Source: Bacillus sp. B1-b2 (GTDB lineage: Bacteria > Bacillota > Bacilli > Bacillales > Cytobacillaceae). From it: a stretch of DNA of 64,000 bases. The notes under the pieces are model-generated. The model searched no databases. It worked only from the letters and a program-made list of their open reading frames with translations, and was not told the DNA's origin. Where the stretch lies: positions 1 to 64,000 of the forward strand of contig NZ_WEHU01000019.1 of assembly GCF_009183415.1 (NCBI RefSeq), read 5' to 3'. The translations under genes and the position numbers were made by a program. The number at the start of each line of letters is the position of its first letter. The first letter of the stretch is position 1. Of this stretch, positions 8,558 through 19,368 are shown in pieces.

Positions 8558-9388
8558 TTGCATAGTACTTTACAATCATTAGTATATTTAGCACCGACTA
8601 TTAAAGAAACAATTGGCTCTACTACTGCCATTATCATTACAGACTTACAAAATATTATTTATTTTGCACCATCATCAAGTCTACCATTAGAGATTAAAGT
8701 GGGAGATCCTGCATTCGTTCCTGGTAATGAAACATTAATTAGAGCATTAAAAGTTGGGAAAGTAGTGGAAAGAGTACCGAAAGAAACATTTGGCATACCT
8801 TTTGTTTCCACTGTAACACCAATACATGATACAGAGACAGGCAAATTGATAGGATTATTCTCCGTATCAAGAACATTAGAGTTTGAAGAAAAGCTTGATC
8901 ACGAATTAAGTGAATTAAAAACAATAATTGGCAACCTTCATGAAAAGGTTCAAATGGTTGCTGCTCAATCTGAAGAGTTATCTGCAACAAGCAATGAGAT
9001 TACTTCTCAAACAATAAATGCAAATGAAAACTCTCAAGAAATTGGGAAAGTTGTACATATGATAGAGGGTATTTCAACTCAAACCAATTTACTAGGTTTA
9101 AATGCAGCGATCGAAGCCGCAAGATCAGGAGAGGCTGGTAAAGGCTTTGGAGTAGTTGCGTCTGAAATAAGAAAACTTTCAGATCATACAAAACAAGCGG
9201 TTGGAACAATTGGCTCATCGTTAGCTGAGATTCGGACCAGTATGCAAAACCTTAAGCTAAGCATGGAAGAAGTTAATGCTTCCACTGAAGAACAATCTAT
9301 TGTAATGGTAGAATTCTTAGAAGAAATTCAAAAACTAGACAAGAAAAGTAACGATGTCTTTTCTTATATGAAAGAAATTATGAAATAA
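8558..9388 (+). CDS. Soluble methyl-accepting chemotaxis-type protein (YfmS-like)
   Basis: This 276-residue protein lacks transmembrane segments. Residues 1-105 form a small sensory domain ('[20 protein letters not shown]' and following) and residues 110-276 a short methyl-accepting signalling domain. The hairpin tip that contacts CheA/CheW is clear: '[22 protein letters not shown]' followed by '[13 protein letters not shown]'. The overall arrangement matches the soluble receptor YfmS of B. subtilis. The signalling domain is shorter than in membrane receptors. The start is TTG, preceded by AAAGGGG. A sigma-D-type promoter stands directly upstream, and the next gene left is a yjfB-like motility gene. 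The ligand is unknown. Confidence 0.88.
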   Translation: MHSTLQSLVYLAPTIKETIGSTTAIIITDLQNIIYFAPSSSLPLEIKVGDPAFVPGNETLIRALKVGKVVERVPKETFGIPFVSTVTPIHDTETGKLIGLFSVSRTLEFEEKLDHELSELKTIIGNLHEKVQMVAAQSEELSATSNEITSQTINANENSQEIGKVVHMIEGISTQTNLLGLNAAIEAARSGEAGKGFGVVASEIRKLSDHTKQAVGTIGSSLAEIRTSMQNLKLSMEEVNASTEEQSIVMVEFLEEIQKLDKKSNDVFSYMKEIMK

Positions 9389-9397
9389 CAAATATAA

Positions 9398-9426
9398 TCC
9401 ACCCGTTACAAACAGGTGGATTTTTT
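9398..9426 (+). terminator. Terminator of the soluble chemoreceptor gene
   Basis: TCCACC / GGTGGA stem with a ten-base loop and a run of six Ts. The loop side extends the pairing with CCTGT/ACGGG-like contacts. Confidence 0.75.
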
Positions 9427-9465
9427 AGCTTACTCTTTAATATTTTTCCTTCTTATTTAAAAGAA

Positions 9466-10722
<1,257 letters not shown>

Positions 10723-10792
10723 TTATATTCCTCCTTCATAATTAACCATATACACCTATAATTTCTTCGTTAGAAGTGTTCTTACTTTCACG

Positions 10793-11050
10793 CAAAAAAA
10801 TCCCTGCATAAACATGCAGGGACGCAAAATAAGCGCGGTACCACCCAATATTGAGAAAGAGTTACCAGTCTTTCTCCACTTTCAATAGATAACGGTCTAC
10901 TCCGTCCACCACTACTTCTCTATTCATGAGGTTCCTAGTGAAAGCTCCAGGAGGTAATTCATTCTTTTATGTATACCGTTTTACACCACCCAACGGCTCT
11001 CTTCTTATAGTGATAAAAGAACTACTAAATCCTTTCGACGCTTTTACGAA
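10793..11050 (-). promoter_or_regulatory. T-box leader of tyrS
   Basis: On the minus strand the T-box sequence GGGTGGTACCGCG lies at about 10835-10848, followed by the terminator stem TCCCTGCAT / ATGCAGGGA (10801-10822) and a run of Ts. Stem I lies near 10925-11040. A TAC triplet in its 3' side (10954-10956, within GAATTACC) is the likely tyrosine specifier. A second TAC near 10974 is a weaker candidate. Uncharged tRNA-Tyr is expected to stabilise the antiterminator. Confidence 0.93.
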
Positions 11051-11069
11051 TCAATATATAGTTAGATTA

Positions 11070-11099
11070 TTTTTATCATAATTCTACATTGAATGTCAA
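11070..11099 (-). promoter_or_regulatory. Probable promoter of the tyrS T-box transcript
   Basis: A perfect TTGACA lies on the minus strand at 11094-11099. The -10 (ATAAAA or TAAAAA, 17-18 bases on) is poor, so only the -35 is convincing. Confidence 0.5.
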
Positions 11100-11154
11100 A
11101 TAATTTTCCTACAAAAGGAGAAATTTATCGAACTCTGCCTATATTCCCTCCTTC

Positions 11155-11167
11155 TTTATGCTATAAT
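11155..11167 (+). promoter_or_regulatory. Extended -10 promoter of the class A PBP gene
   Basis: TATAAT at 11162-11167 is preceded by TG one base away (TGCTATAAT), an extended -10 that can work without a good -35. The start codon is 28 bases downstream. Confidence 0.55.
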
Positions 11168-11194
11168 GTATGTGATTTTAGGGGGAATGATACC

Positions 11195-13984
11195 ATGAAT
11201 GAGAATCCGAAGTGGAAAATTGTTTTACACAACGTTCTAAGCTTCTTTACCAATAAAAAGACTATTAAAGGAGCACGTCTAACCTATGAGGTAACATGGA
11301 ATGTTGTCTTATTATTCATCATCCTTATCTGTATTGGCTCAGCATTTGCAATTGGTATTGGTGCTGGATATTTTGCATCACTAGTGAAAGATGAACCCAT
11401 CCGTTCCTATGATTCTATGAAAAAAGCTATTTATAATTATGAAGAAACCTCTGAGCTTTACTTCGCTAGCAATGAATATTTAGGAAAATTACCTACTGAC
11501 CTTGAAAGAGAAGAAGTAAAGATTCAAGATGTTTCCCCATATTTAAAAAATGCAGTCATAGCAACAGAAGATGAGAACTTTTATAAGCATGATGGTGTTG
11601 TACCAAAAGCAATCTTTCGAGCATTAGTTCAGGAAGTTACTAATAGTTCCACTCAATCTGGTGGTAGTACACTCACACAGCAATTGATTAAGAATCAAAT
11701 ACTAACAAATGAAGTATCTTTTGAAAGAAAAGCGAAAGAAATACTTCTAGCACTCCGACTAGAAAAATTCTTCGAAAAAGAGGAAATACTAGAAGCCTAT
11801 CTAAATGTTTCTACATTTGGAAGAAATTCGTCTGGCAGAAATATTGCAGGAGTTCAGTCTGCTGCTAACGGAATTTTTGGAGTTAATGTAAAGGATTTAT
11901 CTTTACCTCAAGCAGCATTTATTGCTGGTTTACCTCAAAGTCCATTTGGATATACTCCTTTTACACAAGAAGGTAAGTTAAAACAAAATCTAGATCCTGG
12001 GCTCAACAGAATGAGGACCGTTCTTAATAGAATGTATGATCAGGAAAAGATTTCAAAGAAAGAATATGAACAAGCCCTTAACTATGATATAACGCAAGAC
12101 TTTATCGGTCCAAAGTCAAGCCCTATTGAGAATTATCCATGGGTAACAATTGAAATTGCTCAAAGAGCTACAGATATTATTGCCGAAATATTGGCTAAGG
12201 AGGATGGATATACAAAAGAAGATCTGGATAATGATGAAATTTTATATGATCAATATACTACTCTTGCAGATCGACTAATCCACCAAAATGGATACAAGAT
12301 TCATAGTACGATAAATAAAGAAATTTATGATATACAACAGGAAACCGTAGCTAATTATGGTAATTTCGGTCCTGATAAAGCTCAAAAAACAACAGATCCA
12401 GAAACTGGTGAACAAATTACCGTTATGGAGCCTGTAGAAACTGGTGCTGTATTAATTGAAAATAAAACGGGAGCCATTCTAAGCTTTGTTGGTGGGCGAG
12501 ATTATAATCGGGAAGCTACTAACCACGCTTTAAGTAGTGTACGTCCAAATGGATCTACCATGAAACCAATATTGGTTTATGCACCTGCTATTGAGTTAGG
12601 AACCTTATCACCTGGATCTGTTCTACCAGATATACCTTTAAACCTAAATCCAAGCACTCCAGGTAAGGTATGGCCTAATAACTATGATTTTAAATTTCAT
12701 GGCTTAGTAACTGCAAGATATGCACTCGAAAAATCCTATAACGTTCCAGCTGTTAAGGCTTATATTGATATTATGCCAAACAATCCCATTCAATATTTAG
12801 AAAAGATGGGAATTACATCTCTTGATGAAACGGATGGCTCGATTCGAGCAGCAGCTATTGGAGGAATAAAAAATGGTGTTTCTGTTGAAGAAAACACTAA
12901 TGCTTATACTACTTTTGCTAATGGCGGAGATTTTATTGATGCCTATCTAATCGAAAAGATTGAAGATAAGGATGGAAATATTGTCTATCAACATGAAATA
13001 AATAAAGTAAGTGTATTCAGTCCCCAAACTGCTTACTTAACTTTAGATATGATGAGAGATGTTGTTAACTCTGGTACAGCAGCTAATATAAAAGCACGAT
13101 TGCAATTCCAGTCTGACTGGGCTGGTAAAACAGGAACAACTCAAGATTTTGAAGATTCATGGCTAGTTGCAACAAATCCAAACATAACTTTTGGAGTTTG
13201 GACTGGTTATGATACGCCAAAATCTTTGACTTCCAACTACAGTACACGTAATAACTTTTTATGGGCTGATTTAATGAATGCAGCATATAAAGTGGCTCCA
13301 GAACTAATAGACCCTGCTGAGAGCTTTAAAATGCCTGGAGGAATAGTAAGTAGGTCCGTATGTTCCGTCTCTGGAATGCTACCGTCTGAAGGATGTTCAA
13401 AAGCAGGACTTGTGACAACTGATTTATTTAAGTCTGATTCTGTTCCTTCTCAAGTAGACGATAGTCTTGTAGTAGGAAAATATGTACAAATTGGAAACCA
13501 AAAATATATGGCATTGGAATCCACTCCTAATGAATTTGCTAATGAAGGATTAATGTTAAATCCTGACTATTTATCCAAGCTTTTTGGAATAAAAATTAAA
13601 GATGCAAGTGCTTTGAGTAAAAATAATGCAAAACTAGCAAATTTAATTCTCCCATCCAATAAAATGGAAGATAACGGGAAAAATCCAGATCCTATCACTA
13701 CTTCTTTAAATGGCAGTGTGATTAGTTGGGGAAACAGTGGAGAAAGTGATGTTATTGGATATCACATCTATCGAAATGGGCAGCTAGTAAGTAGTTTGAA
13801 AGCAGACAGTAATCTTAGTTATAGCGCAAGTAATGGAGCCTATTATATTACTACTATCGACATTGCAGGAAAAGAATCTGCACCATCTAATGTATTAGTA
13901 GTAGGTGAGAATCAACAAATAGATAACCAAGCTAACGAAAATACTACGGAAACGACAGAACAAGGTAATACAGAGCAAGAGTAA
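11195..13984 (+). CDS. Class A penicillin-binding protein (PBP1A family) with C-terminal FN3-like domain
   Basis: A bifunctional peptidoglycan synthase of 929 residues. A cytoplasmic N-terminus and one transmembrane helix (about 38-65) are followed by a GT51 glycosyltransferase domain ('ATEDENFYKHDG' with catalytic Glu, 'GGSTLTQQLIKNQ', 'RKAKEILLALRLE') and a transpeptidase domain with all three serine-acyltransferase motifs: STMK, SYN (EKSYNVPAVK) and KTGT (WAGKTGTTQ). A fibronectin type III-like domain (about 810-880, 'VISWGNSGESDVIGYHIYRNG') and a Thr/Glu/Gln-rich tail close the protein. I choose the ATG at 11195 because AGGGGG precedes it. The frame is open 34 codons upstream but lacks a ribosome site. 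It sits between tyrS (divergent) and ccpA (convergent). Confidence 0.93.
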   Translation: MNENPKWKIVLHNVLSFFTNKKTIKGARLTYEVTWNVVLLFIILICIGSAFAIGIGAGYFASLVKDEPIRSYDSMKKAIYNYEETSELYFASNEYLGKLPTDLEREEVKIQDVSPYLKNAVIATEDENFYKHDGVVPKAIFRALVQEVTNSSTQSGGSTLTQQLIKNQILTNEVSFERKAKEILLALRLEKFFEKEEILEAYLNVSTFGRNSSGRNIAGVQSAANGIFGVNVKDLSLPQAAFIAGLPQSPFGYTPFTQEGKLKQNLDPGLNRMRTVLNRMYDQEKISKKEYEQALNYDITQDFIGPKSSPIENYPWVTIEIAQRATDIIAEILAKEDGYTKEDLDNDEILYDQYTTLADRLIHQNGYKIHSTINKEIYDIQQETVANYGNFGPDKAQKTTDPETGEQITVMEPVETGAVLIENKTGAILSFVGGRDYNREATNHALSSVRPNGSTMKPILVYAPAIELGTLSPGSVLPDIPLNLNPSTPGKVWPNNYDFKFHGLVTARYALEKSYNVPAVKAYIDIMPNNPIQYLEKMGITSLDETDGSIRAAAIGGIKNGVSVEENTNAYTTFANGGDFIDAYLIEKIEDKDGNIVYQHEINKVSVFSPQTAYLTLDMMRDVVNSGTAANIKARLQFQSDWAGKTGTTQDFEDSWLVATNPNITFGVWTGYDTPKSLTSNYSTRNNFLWADLMNAAYKVAPELIDPAESFKMPGGIVSRSVCSVSGMLPSEGCSKAGLVTTDLFKSDSVPSQVDDSLVVGKYVQIGNQKYMALESTPNEFANEGLMLNPDYLSKLFGIKIKDASALSKNNAKLANLILPSNKMEDNGKNPDPITTSLNGSVISWGNSGESDVIGYHIYRNGQLVSSLKADSNLSYSASNGAYYITTIDIAGKESAPSNVLVVGENQQIDNQANENTTETTEQGNTEQE

Positions 13985-14012
13985 TATATTTTGCAGTATC
14001 TATCGGATAAAC

Positions 14013-14043
14013 AAAAGGAGAATCGTAACTGATTCTCCTTTTT
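14013..14043 (+). terminator. Terminator of the PBP gene
   Basis: AAAAGGAGAATC / GATTCTCCTTTTT with a six-base loop, about 30 bases after the stop codon. Confidence 0.85.
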
Positions 14044-14052
14044 AGTTATATA

Positions 14053-14091
14053 AAAAAAGCACCTATAAGATTCTAATATCTTTTAGGTGCT
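14053..14091 (-). terminator. Terminator of ccpA
   Basis: On the minus strand AGCACCT...AGGTGCT forms a stem with extra A/T pairing and is followed by seven Ts (complement of 14052-14058). It lies just past the ccpA stop codon. Confidence 0.8.
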
Positions 14092-14096
14092 CTTTC

Positions 14097-15095
14097 TTAC
14101 TTTGTTGAATTACGATATTCAATTCTGTGTGGTAATACAACAATATGATCTTCTACTGTTTCTTTATTCATGAATTTAGTTAGTAGTCTCATCGCCACTG
14201 CTCCAATATCATATAAAGGTTGAACAACAGTCGATAATTGTGGTCTTACCATTAGTGTTAGTTTCGTATTATCTGAAGTGATTACTTCTAAATCATTCGG
14301 AACTGTATAGCCTTTATCCTCAGCAGCATGAATAACACCTAATGCCATTTCATCTGATCCCACATACACTGCCGTTGGTCTTGTACTTAAATCCATTAAT
14401 TTATCTAACGAATCCATACCAGATTCATACGTATAATCTCCATCAATCACTAACTCTTCATTATAAGTAATGCCAGCAGCTTCTAACGCCTTTTTATAAC
14501 CATTTAGCTTTTGAACACCATTAATAGGCTCTTCCATTGATCCAAGTACTAATGCAATGGTTTTATGCCCCTTCTCAATGAAGCTTGTCACAGCATCATA
14601 AGTAGCTTGTGCATAGTCAATATTTACAGAAGAAATTTTGCCACTTTCTTCAATGCTAGCTGCAAGAACAATCGGAACTGGTGATTTTTCAAATTCAGTT
14701 ACATGCTCTTCTGTAATATTTCCACCCATGAAAACAATACCGTCCACTTGTTTCCCTAACATAGTATTTAATAGGTGAAGCTCTTTATCCTTATTTTGAT
14801 CTGAGTTACTCAAAATAATATTATATTTATACATAGTAGCAATGTCTTCAATACCCCTTGCTAGTTCTGCATAAAAAGTGCTTGAAATATCAGGAATAAC
14901 TACACCAACTGTAGTAGTTTTTTTACTAGCTAGTCCACGTGCTACAGCATTTGGGCGGTATCCTAATCGATCAATTACTTCCAATACTTTTTTTCTAGTT
15001 GTTGGTTTAACATTTGGGTTACCATTCACAACTCTTGAAACGGTAGCCATTGAAACACTTGCTTCTCTTGCAACATCATATATAGTAATATTCAT
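14097..15095 (-). CDS. ccpA: Catabolite control protein A
   Basis: LacI/GalR-family master regulator of carbon catabolite control, binding cre sites with HPr-Ser46-P as corepressor. Residues 1-60 form the helix-turn-helix and hinge ('[20 protein letters not shown]' then '[30 protein letters not shown]'), nearly the B. subtilis CcpA sequence. The rest is a periplasmic-binding-like effector core ('[12 protein letters not shown]' onward). The 332-residue length is typical. Neighbours are aroA upstream and the PBP gene downstream. The acuABC and motPS genes that flank ccpA in B. subtilis are absent here. A GGAGTG ribosome site precedes the ATG. Confidence 0.95.
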   Translation of the reverse strand: MNITIYDVAREASVSMATVSRVVNGNPNVKPTTRKKVLEVIDRLGYRPNAVARGLASKKTTTVGVVIPDISSTFYAELARGIEDIATMYKYNIILSNSDQNKDKELHLLNTMLGKQVDGIVFMGGNITEEHVTEFEKSPVPIVLAASIEESGKISSVNIDYAQATYDAVTSFIEKGHKTIALVLGSMEEPINGVQKLNGYKKALEAAGITYNEELVIDGDYTYESGMDSLDKLMDLSTRPTAVYVGSDEMALGVIHAAEDKGYTVPNDLEVITSDNTKLTLMVRPQLSTVVQPLYDIGAVAMRLLTKFMNKETVEDHIVVLPHRIEYRNSTK

Positions 15096-15443
15096 TGCTA
15101 ATTACACTCCTTTTTATCGAACTAAATCTTTTGCTGTTATTTTTATTTTATGGCAAGAAGTTATTTCCTAAACCTTTATAAGATCTTTTTAGCAACTCTT
15201 GTCTAATTATGTAATAATGATACGATAATAGAATCAATGCCGCAATGACAAGCTTTCATTTTTTTCAAAAAAGGTATCTTTTCTACTTAATTAACCATAT
15301 ATCCTTTTATTTTAACACGAAAGTTACTAATTAGAATAACACAAAGCTATTTTTTTCATTTTCTGTTATATACTAATATTCCAATTAATAAAGCTAGCGT
15401 ATAACACAGTGAAACAAGGTTTCTTCCTTTTCAAAATGAAAAT
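15096..15443. other. Intergenic region between ccpA and the aroA terminator
   Basis: Contains the ccpA promoter region (no hexamer pair is convincing) and an AT-rich stretch. I see no gene or other element. Confidence 0.45.
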
Positions 15444-15480
15444 AAAAAAACAAGAGTCCCCTTTGTTAGGAACTCCTGTG
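15444..15480 (-). terminator. Terminator of aroA
   Basis: Minus-strand stem CAGGAGTTCC / GGGGACTCTTG (with G-U and a mismatch) followed by seven Ts, just past the aroA stop. Confidence 0.75.
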
Positions 15481-15497
15481 TCTTACTACTTAACTTC

Positions 15498-16574
15498 TTA
15501 TAATTTTACAAATGGAGTTGCTTGAAGAGCTTGGTAGAACTCGTCAAATTGTTTAATGTCCATTTGTTGAGCTGAATCTGATAAAGCAACAGCAGGGTCT
15601 GGATGTACCTCTGCCATTACACCATCTGCTCCAATTGCTAATGCTGCTTTAGCACATGGTAATAGAAGATCTTTTCTTCCTGTTGAATGTGTCACATCTA
15701 CAAATACAGGAAGGTGAGTTTCTTGTTTTAAAATTGGCACAGCAGAAATATCTAAAGTATTTCTTGTAGCACGTTCATACGTACGGATACCACGTTCACA
15801 TAGAATGATTTGATCATTACCTTGAGACATAATGTATTCAGCTGCATTAATGAATTCTTCAATAGTTGCTGCTAAACCACGTTTTAACAGAATTGGTTTT
15901 TTCACACTACCAGCTGCTTTTAGTAATTCAAAGTTTTGCATATTTCTTGCCCCAATTTGAATAACATCTATATAATCAAGCGCTGTTTCAATGTGTTCTG
16001 TGCTTACAATCTCACTAATTACGTTTAAGTCATATTCTTGCGCTACTTTTTTAAGAATTTTTAGTCCTTCTACCCCTAAACCTTGGAAGTCATATGGAGA
16101 AGTTCTAGGTTTAAATGCGCCACCACGAAGTAATGTTAACCCTTTCGCTTTTACGGAAGCTGCAACCTGTGCTACTTGCTCGTATGATTCTACAGAACAA
16201 GGACCAAACACAAATTTAGGGGTACCGTCTCCTATTTTAGTACCATTAATATCAACAATAGTATCTTCCGCTTTCTTTTTACGAGAAACCAATAACGCTT
16301 TGCTGTCATCATCTTGCTGTAATTGTAATCCCATTTTGAAAATTTGTTTAAACAAATGGGAAATAGCTGCATTATCAAATGGGCCGTCATTTTTCTGTAG
16401 TATTTGATCTAGCATTTTTCTTTCACGTACAGGATCATAACGGTGAGCTCCGTGTGTCACCTTTGTTTGGGCAATTTCTTGAACTAGACTAGCGCGTTCA
16501 TTGATTTTATCCAATATTTCAAGATTTAGCTCATCAATACGATTACGTAATGCTTCTAATTCTTTATTACTCAT
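15498..16574 (-). CDS. aroA: Bifunctional chorismate mutase / DAHP synthase
   Basis: First committed enzyme of aromatic amino acid synthesis, fused to an N-terminal AroQ-type chorismate mutase that also serves as the feedback-sensing domain. Residues 1-90 are the mutase ('[20 protein letters not shown]'), residues 100-358 the DAHP synthase barrel ('[15 protein letters not shown]', '[18 protein letters not shown]', '[12 protein letters not shown]'). I choose the ATG at 16574 (MSNKELE) because an ATGAGG ribosome site lies six bases upstream and the resulting 358-residue length equals B. subtilis AroA. Upstream in-frame ATGs at 16586 and 16580 are less likely. A GTGACA-N17-TATAAT promoter stands upstream. 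Confidence 0.95.
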   Translation of the reverse strand: MSNKELEALRNRIDELNLEILDKINERASLVQEIAQTKVTHGAHRYDPVRERKMLDQILQKNDGPFDNAAISHLFKQIFKMGLQLQQDDDSKALLVSRKKKAEDTIVDINGTKIGDGTPKFVFGPCSVESYEQVAQVAASVKAKGLTLLRGGAFKPRTSPYDFQGLGVEGLKILKKVAQEYDLNVISEIVSTEHIETALDYIDVIQIGARNMQNFELLKAAGSVKKPILLKRGLAATIEEFINAAEYIMSQGNDQIILCERGIRTYERATRNTLDISAVPILKQETHLPVFVDVTHSTGRKDLLLPCAKAALAIGADGVMAEVHPDPAVALSDSAQQMDIKQFDEFYQALQATPFVKL

Positions 16575-16684
16575 TGTCATCCTCATCCCTTCATTTTAAA
16601 ACGAAACAGATAATCTGTTTAAACAATTTTTCAAGATTCTTTATACAGACCAAAAAATATGTTACATTTCTCTTGATTGGGTTT

Positions 16685-16713
16685 ATTATAAATCATATTT
16701 TTTCGCTTGTCAC
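16685..16713 (-). promoter_or_regulatory. Sigma-A promoter of aroA
   Basis: Minus strand GTGACA (16708-16713), 17-base spacer, TATAAT (16685-16690). The leader would be about 100 bases. Confidence 0.6.
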
Positions 16714-16812
16714 TATTTTTCTTTAATAATTAAACGCTTTTAAGCGCTAAAGTATTTGATTTTATTAAAATGTTCATACTATTAAATAGTAAAAGAGAAG
16801 GTGTTATATTTC

Positions 16813-18978
16813 ATGCCAGATAATGAAAAATTATTTGCCTTAGATATTGGAACTCGTTCTGTTGTAGGAATTATCCTTGAAAAAAAAGGGGCAATATATC
16901 AAGTTTTAGATTTAATTTCCAGAGAACATACAGAGCGTGCCATGTTAGATGGACAAATTCATGATGTATTAGCTGTATCTAAGATTATAAAAACAGTTAA
17001 AAATGAATTAGAGCAAAAGCATGGACCTTTAAAAAAAGTAAGTGTAGCAGCTGCAGGACGAGCGCTAAAAACAGAAAGTGCTGCCTATTCCATAGAGATT
17101 GAAACCAAACCATTAATTACGAAGGAAGATATTCTACATATGGAGCTTGCCGCTGTCCAAAACGCCCAAAGCTCTGTTGCTAATAAGTATAATCAAGAGA
17201 AGAGTCAATATTATTATTGTGTAGGATACTCTGTATTACGTTATATGTTAGATGAACAAGAAATGGGTAGCTTAATCGATCAACAAGGATCTATTGCAAG
17301 GGTGGAGATTATCGCCACGTTCCTTCCTAAAGTAGTAGTGGAATCCTTGATTGCGGCATTAGATCGAGCTGATTTAGAGATGCAAGCACTAACGTTAGAA
17401 CCAATAGCAGCAATTAATGTTCTAATTCCACCTTCTATGAGACGATTAAATGTCGCATTAGTAGATATTGGTGCAGGTACTTCTGACATAGCGATTACAG
17501 ATTTAGGAACGGTTATCGCATATGGGATGGTTCCTGTAGCAGGAGATGAAATTACAGAGGCCATAAGCGATTCCTATCTTCTTGATTTTCCTTTAGCAGA
17601 AAAGGCAAAAATTCAATTGTCTCAAGAAGAAAAAATATCCGTATCAGATATACTAGGTTTTACAACAGAGTTAAATAGAGCGGATGTTATCAAGGAAATT
17701 GAACCATCTCTCGATAAATTAGCTGATACCATTTGTCGAGAAATTCTCACTCTAAATAATCACAAGCCACCAAAGGCTGTCATGCTGGTTGGTGGGGGAA
17801 GCCAAACTCCCGACTTACAGTTAAAAATTGCCGAAATGCTCAATTTACCATCTAACCGTGTAGCCATTCGAGGAATAAATGCGATTAGTAATCTAGAGCT
17901 ACCTGATTCACTAGAAAATCAACCTGAATTAGTTACACCAATTGGTATTGCCATAACAGCAGGCGATTCACCAGTACAATATAAAACAGTCTATGTGAAT
18001 GATCAGCCTATCAGACTTTTTGAAGTAAACACATTAACGGTCGGTGATTGTATTCTAGCATCTAGTATCAAAGTCAACCAATTATATGGGAAACCTGGAA
18101 ATGCCATGATTATTACACTAAATAACCAAAAAATAACCATACCGGGAAGTCATGGTGAAGGACCTACTATACTTAAAAACAATCAACCTATTTCATTAGA
18201 TGATCCTATAGACAATGGCGAAATTCTGACTGTTACGTGCGGGCAAAATGGAAAACAAGCAAAAGTACAAATTAAAGATCTTATAGATGTAACTCCAACT
18301 AAAGTTATTACAATAAACAATAAAGAATATACCATTCAGGCAAAAATTCTAAGTAATGGTGTAGCAGTTTCACCAAATCATTGGATAGAGGATAGAGATT
18401 CGATCATTTATAAGCAAGACAATACGATAGAGGAAGTATTAATCCATCTAAACTTACAGAATTACATGAGTGAATTACATCCTTTTCAAGTTACCATAAA
18501 TGGAAAGGAAACCATTATTCCAGCTTTTTCTGGAAAAATTACAAAAAACGGAATTCCTGCTAGGTTAAATCATCTCATTGAGCATAACGATCAAATTATT
18601 TTAGAAAAAAGAAAACTCCCAACTGTACAAGAACTTGCTGAAAGAAAACAACTGTTATTGTACCAGGTATTGCCTGTTACGTTTAATGGTAAGAAAATAA
18701 CACTGTCTAAACAGCTTGCTCAAATACAAAGAAAAGGGATTACCCTTGATCCGAATGAACTTATTTATTATCAGGATGATATAAACATTACACAGAAGCC
18801 ATTTGAAGGCTTTCTATTCCAAGACCTATTTGCCTATGTAAAAATTGATTTACCTAAACATAATGGCGGTTCCTTTGAGCTTATGCGTAATGGAGAAAAG
18901 GCTTCTTTCCTAACTCCTTTAAGCAAGGGAGATCAATTGTCCATTATTTGGCCAGTTCATTCTGAAAAAAATCATTAA
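16813..18978 (+). CDS. FtsA-like actin-fold ATPase with tandem repeat C-terminal extension
   Basis: A 721-residue cytoplasmic protein of unknown role. Residues 4-390 follow the FtsA/PilM actin fold: phosphate-1 loop 'ALDIGTRSVVGI' (about 9-20), phosphate-2 loop 'LVDIGAGTSDIAI' (about 216-228) and adenosine motif 'VMLVGGGSQTP' (about 323-333). Residues 395-715 are not found in classical FtsA. They repeat a pattern of '(V/I)T(I/F)N(N/G)(K/Q)' strand, 'NG(I/V)' turn and 'DxI' end at about 434-474, 499-534, 559-598, 622-661 and a degenerate copy at 687-714, suggesting beta-grasp-like modules. The membrane-targeting amphipathic helix of FtsA is not evident. The ATG at 16813 is preceded by GAAGGTG. 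Homologues annotated 'cell division protein FtsA' occur in other Bacillaceae; this is not the canonical ftsAZ locus. Confidence 0.85.
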   Translation: MPDNEKLFALDIGTRSVVGIILEKKGAIYQVLDLISREHTERAMLDGQIHDVLAVSKIIKTVKNELEQKHGPLKKVSVAAAGRALKTESAAYSIEIETKPLITKEDILHMELAAVQNAQSSVANKYNQEKSQYYYCVGYSVLRYMLDEQEMGSLIDQQGSIARVEIIATFLPKVVVESLIAALDRADLEMQALTLEPIAAINVLIPPSMRRLNVALVDIGAGTSDIAITDLGTVIAYGMVPVAGDEITEAISDSYLLDFPLAEKAKIQLSQEEKISVSDILGFTTELNRADVIKEIEPSLDKLADTICREILTLNNHKPPKAVMLVGGGSQTPDLQLKIAEMLNLPSNRVAIRGINAISNLELPDSLENQPELVTPIGIAITAGDSPVQYKTVYVNDQPIRLFEVNTLTVGDCILASSIKVNQLYGKPGNAMIITLNNQKITIPGSHGEGPTILKNNQPISLDDPIDNGEILTVTCGQNGKQAKVQIKDLIDVTPTKVITINNKEYTIQAKILSNGVAVSPNHWIEDRDSIIYKQDNTIEEVLIHLNLQNYMSELHPFQVTINGKETIIPAFSGKITKNGIPARLNHLIEHNDQIILEKRKLPTVQELAERKQLLLYQVLPVTFNGKKITLSKQLAQIQRKGITLDPNELIYYQDDINITQKPFEGFLFQDLFAYVKIDLPKHNGGSFELMRNGEKASFLTPLSKGDQLSIIWPVHSEKNH

Positions 18979-19013
18979 AAAAACTAACCAGAATTTATTC
19001 TGGCTAGTTTTTT
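18976..19013. terminator. Bidirectional terminator between the FtsA-like gene and ytxJ
   Basis: AAAAAAACTA-CCAGAAT / ATTCTGG-TAGTTTTTTT, flanked by A-run and T-run, serves both convergent genes. Confidence 0.9.
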
Positions 19014-19342
19014 TATACATTACTTTGAACTGCTTCTTTCAAAGCTTTCACTGTTATCTTGCCATGTGAAGCATTCCAAAGTACTTCATTATTAGAGAAA
19101 AATAAAGCTTGTGGAGATTCATGTCGAATATGGTAAGTCTCAGCTATATAATTAGATAGTGGTCTAGCATCTTGTACTGCTAGATAATATGTATCCACAT
19201 TTGCCTCATTGTCCACATACTGCTTATACTCATTAAAAGCAGAACCACTAATAGGACAAGTTAAACTATGTTTAACCAGTAAAAACGGCTTATTTTCGCC
19301 AACAATCTTTTCAAATTGTTCTACCGAATCAATTTTTATCAT
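19013..19342 (-). CDS. ytxJ: Monothiol bacilliredoxin YtxJ (BrxC)
   Basis: A 109-residue thioredoxin-fold protein. YtxJ/BrxC proteins act in bacillithiol-linked redox repair, reducing mixed disulfides on proteins after oxidative stress. The signature is the TCPIS motif (residues 29-33, 'SLTCPISGSAF'), with a single cysteine as in monothiol bacilliredoxins, and a cis-proline region 'ESPQALFF'. I choose the ATG at 19342, nine bases after AGGGG; a GTG two codons upstream is too close to that site. It is last in the ytxG-ytxH-ytxJ operon. Confidence 0.9.
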   Translation of the reverse strand: MIKIDSVEQFEKIVGENKPFLLVKHSLTCPISGSAFNEYKQYVDNEANVDTYYLAVQDARPLSNYIAETYHIRHESPQALFFSNNEVLWNASHGKITVKALKEAVQSNV

Positions 19343-19368
19343 ATACACTTTCCCCTCACTTCATCTTC

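Noticed and set aside
8739-9218. Minus-strand frames inside the chemoreceptor gene
   Set aside because: Leu/Phe/Gln-rich antisense shadows.
16729-16743. cre-like sequence ATTAAACGCTTTTAA upstream of aroA
   Set aside because: Lacks the TG and CA ends of the cre consensus.
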